Assembly (NCBI GenBank): GCA_023512475.1
Contig: JAILZL010000001.1
Location: forward strand, 75,516 to 139,515
Direction of reading: 5' to 3'
Source of the DNA: Syntrophobacterales bacterium
Lineage (GTDB): Bacteria > Desulfobacterota > Desulfobaccia > Desulfobaccales > 0-14-0-80-60-11
DNA: 64,000 nucleotides
Made by a program: the position numbers and the translations under genes. Position 1 is the first letter of the stretch. Each line of letters opens with the position of its first letter. Below the pieces are notes generated by a model. It did no database searches and was not told where the DNA came from. It saw only the letters and a program-made list of their open reading frames with translations. Below, piece by piece: positions 59,747-64,000 of the stretch.

Positions 59747-60418
59747 ATGGTTGTCGCGGAATCGAAACCCGTCACAGAAATTCTGGACATGATCAAGGAG
59801 TGCAAGAAGGTGGTGGTGGCCGGCTGCAAAGGCTGCGTCACGGTCTGCAACTCCGGCGGCGAGAAGGAAGTGGGCATCCTGGCCTCCGAGCTGCGTCTGG
59901 CCCGCAAGGTGGCCGGCGACGACCTGGAGGTCCTGGAGTACACCTGCGAACGCCAGTGCGACCCGGAGTACATCGAGCCCCTGGACGACCTGGTGAAGGA
60001 CGTGGACGCGGTGGTCTCCATCGCCTGCAGCGTGGGGCCCCAGTACATCGCCGCCCGCTATCCCTTTCTGCCGGTGTTTCCGGGACTGAACACGGTCTTC
60101 ATCGGCGGCGCGGCGGAACACGGCGTCTGGAAGGAATATTGCCAGGCCTGCGGCCACTGTATCATCGGGGATTTCGGCGGGCTGTGTCCGGTGACCCGCT
60201 GCGCCAAGTCCCTGATGAACGGCCCCTGCGGCGGCTCCTCCGGGGGCAAGTGCGAAGTGGGCAAAGGCACCATCGACTGCATCTGGCACCTCATCTATGA
60301 ACGGCTGAAAAACCTGGGACAGCTCTCCAGGCTGGAAAACCCCTGGGGTTTCAAGAACTGGTCCACCAGCCGGGACGGCGGGCCCCGCACCATGATCCGG
60401 GAGGAGTTACGGAAATGA
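59747..60418 (+). CDS. metV: MetV, zinc/Fe-S partner subunit of methylene-THF reductase
   Basis: A 223-residue protein of the methylenetetrahydrofolate reductase C-terminal (MetV) family. It is the partner of MetF in acetogens and related anaerobes. Cysteine motifs are GCKGCVTVCNSGGEKE, CERQCDP, CQACGHCIIGDFGGLCPVTRC and NGPCGGSSGGKCEV, enough for zinc and Fe-S binding. AGGAGG stands upstream of ATG 59747. The stop overlaps the metF start (ATGA), so the two are made together. MetVF reduces methylene-THF to methyl-THF; the physiological electron partner is uncertain and may involve other subunits. Confidence 0.94.
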   Translation: MVVAESKPVTEILDMIKECKKVVVAGCKGCVTVCNSGGEKEVGILASELRLARKVAGDDLEVLEYTCERQCDPEYIEPLDDLVKDVDAVVSIACSVGPQYIAARYPFLPVFPGLNTVFIGGAAEHGVWKEYCQACGHCIIGDFGGLCPVTRCAKSLMNGPCGGSSGGKCEVGKGTIDCIWHLIYERLKNLGQLSRLENPWGFKNWSTSRDGGPRTMIREELRK

Positions 60419-61347
60419 CACTGACGGCCGGGAGCAAACTGGAAAAGATTCTGAAAAGCGGCCAAAAGGCCGTCACCTGCGAATGCGGCCCGCCCCGGGG
60501 CGCCGACGCCGAGCATTTCCGCCACAAGGCCTCCTTCCTCAAGGACTGCGCCGACGCGGTGAACGTCACCGACAACCAGACCGCGGTGGTGCGCTTCTGC
60601 TCCCTGGCGGCCTGCCGCATCCTGATGGACATGGGCATCGAGCCGGTGATGCAGATGGTCACCCGGGACATGAACCGCATCGCCCTGCAGAGCAACGTCC
60701 TGGGCGCCGCGGCCCTGGGGATCAAAAACCTCCTGTGCCTCACCGGCGACCACAACTCCTTCGGCGATCATCCCCAGGCCAAAAACGTCCATGACCTGGA
60801 CTCGGTGCAGCTTCTGGCCGCGGTCAAGGCCATGCGGGATGACGGCAAGATGATCAGCGGCACCGAGGTGGTGGGCCGCCCCCAGATGTTTCTGGGCGCG
60901 GCGGTGAACCCCTTCGCCGACCCCTTCGAGTTCCGGGTGGTGCGCATGGCCAAAAAGATCAAGGCCGGGGCCCAGTTCGTCCAGACCCAGTGCATCTATG
61001 ACATGGAGCGCTTCGCCAAGTTCATGCAGATGGCCAATGACATGGGCCTGACGGAACAGTGTTACGTCCTGGCCGGGGTCACCCCCTTCAAAAGCGTGGG
61101 CATGGCCAACTACATGAAAAAATTCGTCCCCGGCATGCTGGTGCCCGACTCCTACATCCAGCGCCTCAAGGGAGTGCCCAAAGAGAAGCAGGCGGAGGAG
61201 GGCATCAAGATCGCAGTGGAGCAGATCCAGCAGCTGTTGGAGATGAAGGGCGTGGCCGGCATCCACCTCATGGCCATCGAATGGGAGGAGAAGGCGCCGG
61301 AGATCCTCAAGGCCGCCGGGCTCCTGCCCCGGCCTCAGGTGGATTAA
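60415..61347 (+). CDS. metF: Methylenetetrahydrofolate reductase MetF
   Basis: A 310-residue flavin TIM-barrel enzyme. Family segments are VTCECGPPRGADAEHF with the catalytic Glu, VNVTDNQTAVVRFCSL, LLCLTGDHNSFGDHP, GAQFVQTQCIYDMERF and YVLAGVTPFKS. The short, MetV-linked form lacks the C-terminal regulatory region of eukaryotic MTHFR. It overlaps metV by four bases and is followed by a terminator at 61404, which ends the metVF unit before cooS. Confidence 0.94.
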   Translation: MTLTAGSKLEKILKSGQKAVTCECGPPRGADAEHFRHKASFLKDCADAVNVTDNQTAVVRFCSLAACRILMDMGIEPVMQMVTRDMNRIALQSNVLGAAALGIKNLLCLTGDHNSFGDHPQAKNVHDLDSVQLLAAVKAMRDDGKMISGTEVVGRPQMFLGAAVNPFADPFEFRVVRMAKKIKAGAQFVQTQCIYDMERFAKFMQMANDMGLTEQCYVLAGVTPFKSVGMANYMKKFVPGMLVPDSYIQRLKGVPKEKQAEEGIKIAVEQIQQLLEMKGVAGIHLMAIEWEEKAPEILKAAGLLPRPQVD

Positions 61348-61403
61348 CCCGCTTCGGCGGCGGGCCGGACAGGGCACCGCCCCGGCCCCAGAGCGGCGCT
61401 TCC

Positions 61404-61437
61404 CGCCCGGCCTACCTGATGGGGGCCGGGCGTTTTT
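61404..61437 (+). terminator. Intrinsic terminator between metF and cooS
   Basis: CGCCCGGCC (61404-61412), 11-base loop, GGCCGGGCG (61424-61432), then five T (61433-61437). It implies that cooS has its own start or depends on read-through. Confidence 0.8.
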
Positions 61438-61511
61438 GTGGACCCAAAGAGGCTGACCGCCGGCCACAGGAGGCCGGCCCCGAATGGAGGCGAAGCCAAG
61501 GAGGTGCGGTG

Positions 61512-63404
61512 ATGGATCACCGGGAAAAATCCACGGAGGCGATCTCGATTCAGGCGGATACCCTGGCCCTGGCGGAACATGCCCGCCGGCAGGGGGTGGA
61601 GACGGTCTGGGACCGGGCCGCCCGCCAGGAACCCCAATGCGGCTTCTGCGCCCTGGGCCTCAGTTGCCGCATCTGCGTCATGGGCCCGTGCCGCATCGAC
61701 CCCTTCGGCGAGGGACCCACCCACGGCATCTGTGGCGCCGACGCCGACATCATGGTGGCCCGCAACCTGGGGCGCATGATCGCCGCCGGGGCCGCCTCCC
61801 ACTCCGACCATGGCCGGGACCTGGTGGAGACCCTCCACGCGGTGGCCCACGGCAAGGCCCCGGGCTATCAGATCACCGACCCGGCCAAGCTGGAGCGCCT
61901 GGCGGCGGAATTCGGTCTGGACCCCCACCTCTCCGTGACGGAGAAGGCCAAGGCCCTGGCCGAGGCCCTCATGGAGGAATACGGCATCAAAAAAGGCTAT
62001 CTCACCTTCTCCAAACGCCTCCCCGCCGCCCGCCTGGCCAAATGGCAGGCCTTGGGCATCTCCCCCCGGGGGGTGGACTGGGAAGTGACGGAGATGCTGC
62101 ACCGCACCCACATGGGGGTGGACAACGACTATGTCAACCTCCTCCTCCAGGCCCTGCGCTGCGCCCTGGCGGACGGCTGGGGCGGCTCCATGATCGCCAC
62201 CGAGATTTCGGATGTGCTCTTCGGCACCCCCACCCCCACCCCCAGTGAGGTGAACATCGGCGTCCTCAAGAAGGACCAGGTGAACATCATCCTCCACGGC
62301 CACAGCCCCCTGGTGAGCGAGATGGTGGTGCGGGCCGCCCAGGAGCCGGCCCTGCTGGCCCGGGCCCGGGAGCTGGGGGCCGCCGGCATCAACCTGGCGG
62401 GGCTGTGCTGCACCGGCAACGAAGTGCTGATGCGTAAGGGCATCCCCATGGCCGGCAACCACCTGGTGCAGGAACTGGCCCTCCTCACCGGGGTGGTGGA
62501 GGCCATGGTGGTGGACTACCAGTGCATCATGCCGGCGGTGCCGGAGGTGGCCGCCTGCTATCACACCCTGTTTTTCACCACCTCCGCCAAGGCCAAATTC
62601 CCCAAGGCGGTGCATCTGCCCTTCAGCCCGGAAAACGGCGAGGCCCTGGGCCGGGAACTGGTGAGCCGGGCGGTGGAGAACTTCGCCCGCCGCCATCCGG
62701 CCAAAATCCACCTCCCCGACGCTCAGACGGTGCGCCAGATGAGCGGCTTTTCCGTGGAGGCCATCCTTAGGGCCCTGGGGGGCACGCCGGAACCTCTCCT
62801 CCACGCCATCAGGGCGGGCCAGATCCGGGGCGCCGCGGCGGTGGTGGGGTGCAACAACCCCAAGGTCACCCAGGACCTGGGCCATACCACCATCACCCGG
62901 GAGCTCATCGCCCATGACATCCTGGTGGTGGATACCGGCTGCACCGCGGTGGCCACCGCCAAGGCGGGCTTGAAGCAGCCGGAGGCCGCGGCCCAGGCGG
63001 GTCCGGGCCTCCGGGCCGTGTGCGAGGCTTTGAAGATCCCGCCGGTCCTGCATATGGGCTCCTGCGTGGACAACACCCGCATCATCAACCTGGTGGCGGC
63101 CCTGGCCAACGCCCTGGGGGTGGACGTGGACCAGCTCCCGGTGGCCGCCGCGGCGCCGGAGTGGTATTCGGAGAAGGCCGCGGCCATCGGCTGCTATGCC
63201 GTGGCCACCGGCGTGTTCACCGTGCTGGGGGTGACGCCCCCGGTTTTGGGCAGCAAAAACGTCACCGAACTCCTCCTCTCCGGCCTCCAGGAGCACCTGG
63301 GGGCCTGTTTTGCGGTGGAGCCCGACCCCCGGAAGGCCGCCGCCCTGATGATCCGCCACATCGAGGGGAAACGCCAGGGGCTGGGGCTGGACAGCCGGCT
63401 GTAA
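61512..63404 (+). CDS. cooS: Anaerobic carbon-monoxide dehydrogenase catalytic subunit CooS
   Basis: A 630-residue Ni-Fe-S CO dehydrogenase interconverting CO2 and CO. The N-terminal D and B cluster ligands are in CGFCALGLSCRICVMGPCR, preceding IDPFGEGPTHGICGADADIMVARN. The C-cluster ligands lie further on: MLHRTHMGVDND (His), LAGLCCTGNEVLMR, GCNNPK, DTGCTAVA and MGSCVDNTR. AAGGAGGTGCGGTG precedes ATG 61512; a longer in-frame start at 61059 lies inside metF and is rejected. Length equals that of stand-alone or AcsA-type enzymes. The acetyl-CoA synthase subunits are not in the window. Confidence 0.96.
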   Translation: MDHREKSTEAISIQADTLALAEHARRQGVETVWDRAARQEPQCGFCALGLSCRICVMGPCRIDPFGEGPTHGICGADADIMVARNLGRMIAAGAASHSDHGRDLVETLHAVAHGKAPGYQITDPAKLERLAAEFGLDPHLSVTEKAKALAEALMEEYGIKKGYLTFSKRLPAARLAKWQALGISPRGVDWEVTEMLHRTHMGVDNDYVNLLLQALRCALADGWGGSMIATEISDVLFGTPTPTPSEVNIGVLKKDQVNIILHGHSPLVSEMVVRAAQEPALLARARELGAAGINLAGLCCTGNEVLMRKGIPMAGNHLVQELALLTGVVEAMVVDYQCIMPAVPEVAACYHTLFFTTSAKAKFPKAVHLPFSPENGEALGRELVSRAVENFARRHPAKIHLPDAQTVRQMSGFSVEAILRALGGTPEPLLHAIRAGQIRGAAAVVGCNNPKVTQDLGHTTITRELIAHDILVVDTGCTAVATAKAGLKQPEAAAQAGPGLRAVCEALKIPPVLHMGSCVDNTRIINLVAALANALGVDVDQLPVAAAAPEWYSEKAAAIGCYAVATGVFTVLGVTPPVLGSKNVTELLLSGLQEHLGACFAVEPDPRKAAALMIRHIEGKRQGLGLDSRL

Positions 63405-63631
63405 ATGGGGGTGGTTCACCCAGGGTGAGGGAGAAGGGGCCAGTGGGGCGGGGCCGCCGTAGTCCCGCCCTCCTCCCCATGAATCTTGCCGGCATACTCC
63501 CGGGGGAGAGAGGAGGGGCGTGCGGCCCGCTTCCCTCCCCCCACCGTCCGACCCTGGCCGCAACGACAGTCCCAAAAGAAGCCGAGGGACCTCGGCAGTC
63601 CCCCTCCCCCGGGGCCCGCCGCCGAAAAGGA

Positions 63632-63660
63632 TTGACAATCCGGGCGGCGCACAGTAAGAA
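63632..63660 (+). promoter_or_regulatory. Sigma-70 promoter of trxA
   Basis: TTGACA (63632-63637), 17 bases, TAAGAA (63655-63660), about 40 bases before the thioredoxin ATG. Confidence 0.65.
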
Positions 63661-63702
63661 ATAGACCAAAATACGCCGCATTATTTCAGGGAGGGGAGCA
63701 TT

Positions 63703-64000
63703 ATGGCGGGTGAACCCTTGGAAGTGAGCGACGCCAGCTTTGAGGAGGACATCCTCAAGTCCGACATCCCGGCTCTGGTGGACTTCTGGGCGGCCTGGTG
63801 CGGGCCCTGCCGGGCGGTGGCCCCGGTGGTGGAGGAACTGGCCCGGGATTATGCCGGCAAGGTGAAGGTGGCCAAGATGAACGTGGATGAGAACGCCAAG
63901 ACCCCGGCCAAATACGGCATCCGCGCCATCCCCACCCTCATCATCTTTAAAGGCGGCCAGGTGGTGGAGCAGATCACCGGCGCTGTCTCCAAGGGCGTCA
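63703..64000 (+). CDS. trxA: Thioredoxin (3' end cut by window)
   Basis: The first 99 residues of a classical thioredoxin. The active site is [15 protein letters not shown], the cis-Pro loop [11 protein letters not shown] and the C-terminal helix begins GAVSKGV. Only about ten residues are missing at the window edge. GGGAGGGGAG precedes ATG 63703 and it has its own promoter. It is a cytoplasmic dithiol reductant; a thioredoxin reductase gene often follows but cannot be seen here. Confidence 0.95.
   Translation, partial: MAGEPLEVSDASFEEDILKSDIPALVDFWAAWCGPCRAVAPVVEELARDYAGKVKVAKMNVDENAKTPAKYGIRAIPTLIIFKGGQVVEQITGAVSKGV

Noticed and set aside
61059-61511. Longer CooS starting inside metF
   Set aside because: The extra 151 codons overlap metF in another frame and have no CODH similarity; ATG 61512 has a strong SD.

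Overview
The window is very GC-rich, gene-dense bacterial chromosome. It most resembles an anaerobic Desulfobacterota (the Desulfobacca/Syntrophobacter side of the old Deltaproteobacteria). The reasons are a Gram-negative lipid A/BamA cluster, a Wood-Ljungdahl methyl branch with the separate zinc subunit MetV, an Ni-CO dehydrogenase, an NfnAB transhydrogenase, a MvhADG-HdrA hydrogenase complex and a hopanoid-type glycosyltransferase. The taxonomic placement is inferred; no rRNA or tRNA gene is visible.

Layout. 1-6.2 kb: envelope operon bamA-ompH-lpxD-fabZ-lpxA-lpxI. 6.5-9.8 kb (minus): TadG-like and TadE-like pseudopilus proteins and a secreted papain-type protease with a BACON-like domain. 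9.9-12.1 kb (minus): livH-livK, divergent from a CRP/FNR regulator with a perfect palindrome between them. 13-17.6 kb: MucR regulator, cytidine deaminase, two small proteins, PBP1A. 17.7-20.7 kb: two-subunit fumarase and a soluble histidine kinase. 21-25.2 kb (minus): FAD oxidoreductase, LarB, HpnI-like glycosyltransferase. 25.3-32.1 kb: HAD phosphatase, thioredoxin-like protein, D,D-carboxypeptidase, livMGF, Mrp-NifX fusion. 32.3-36.1 kb (minus): PurQ and fused SecDF. 36-40.6 kb: poorly coding DNA with a 22-bp tandem repeat, a truncated DUF89 gene, two CBS-domain proteins and a second TadG-like gene. 40.8-47 kb: Pgi, an NtrB/NtrC-type pair and ThrC.

The most notable part is 47-64 kb. A minus-strand operon hdrA-mvhD-frhB-like-mvhG-mvhA is interrupted by in-frame UGA codons in three genes. 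Each UGA falls exactly where the family has a conserved cysteine and is followed by a hairpin. In mvhA and mvhD the hairpins have the same 16-nt spacing, the same UGGAU loop and fully compensated, different stems. I read all three as selenoproteins; plain ORF calling breaks them. Upstream, a small helix-turn-helix reading frame runs in frame and without a stop into hdrA, and its promoter carries two near-identical 14-bp repeats.

Then follow nfnBA (minus), fhs (minus), and divergently metV-metF, cooS and a thioredoxin cut by the window end. Together these genes would link H2, ferredoxin and NAD(P)H pools to the C1 (acetyl-CoA) pathway, in the reductive or the acetate-oxidising direction. The acetyl-CoA synthase genes, hdrBC, a hydrogenase maturation protease and the selenocysteine machinery are not in the window.
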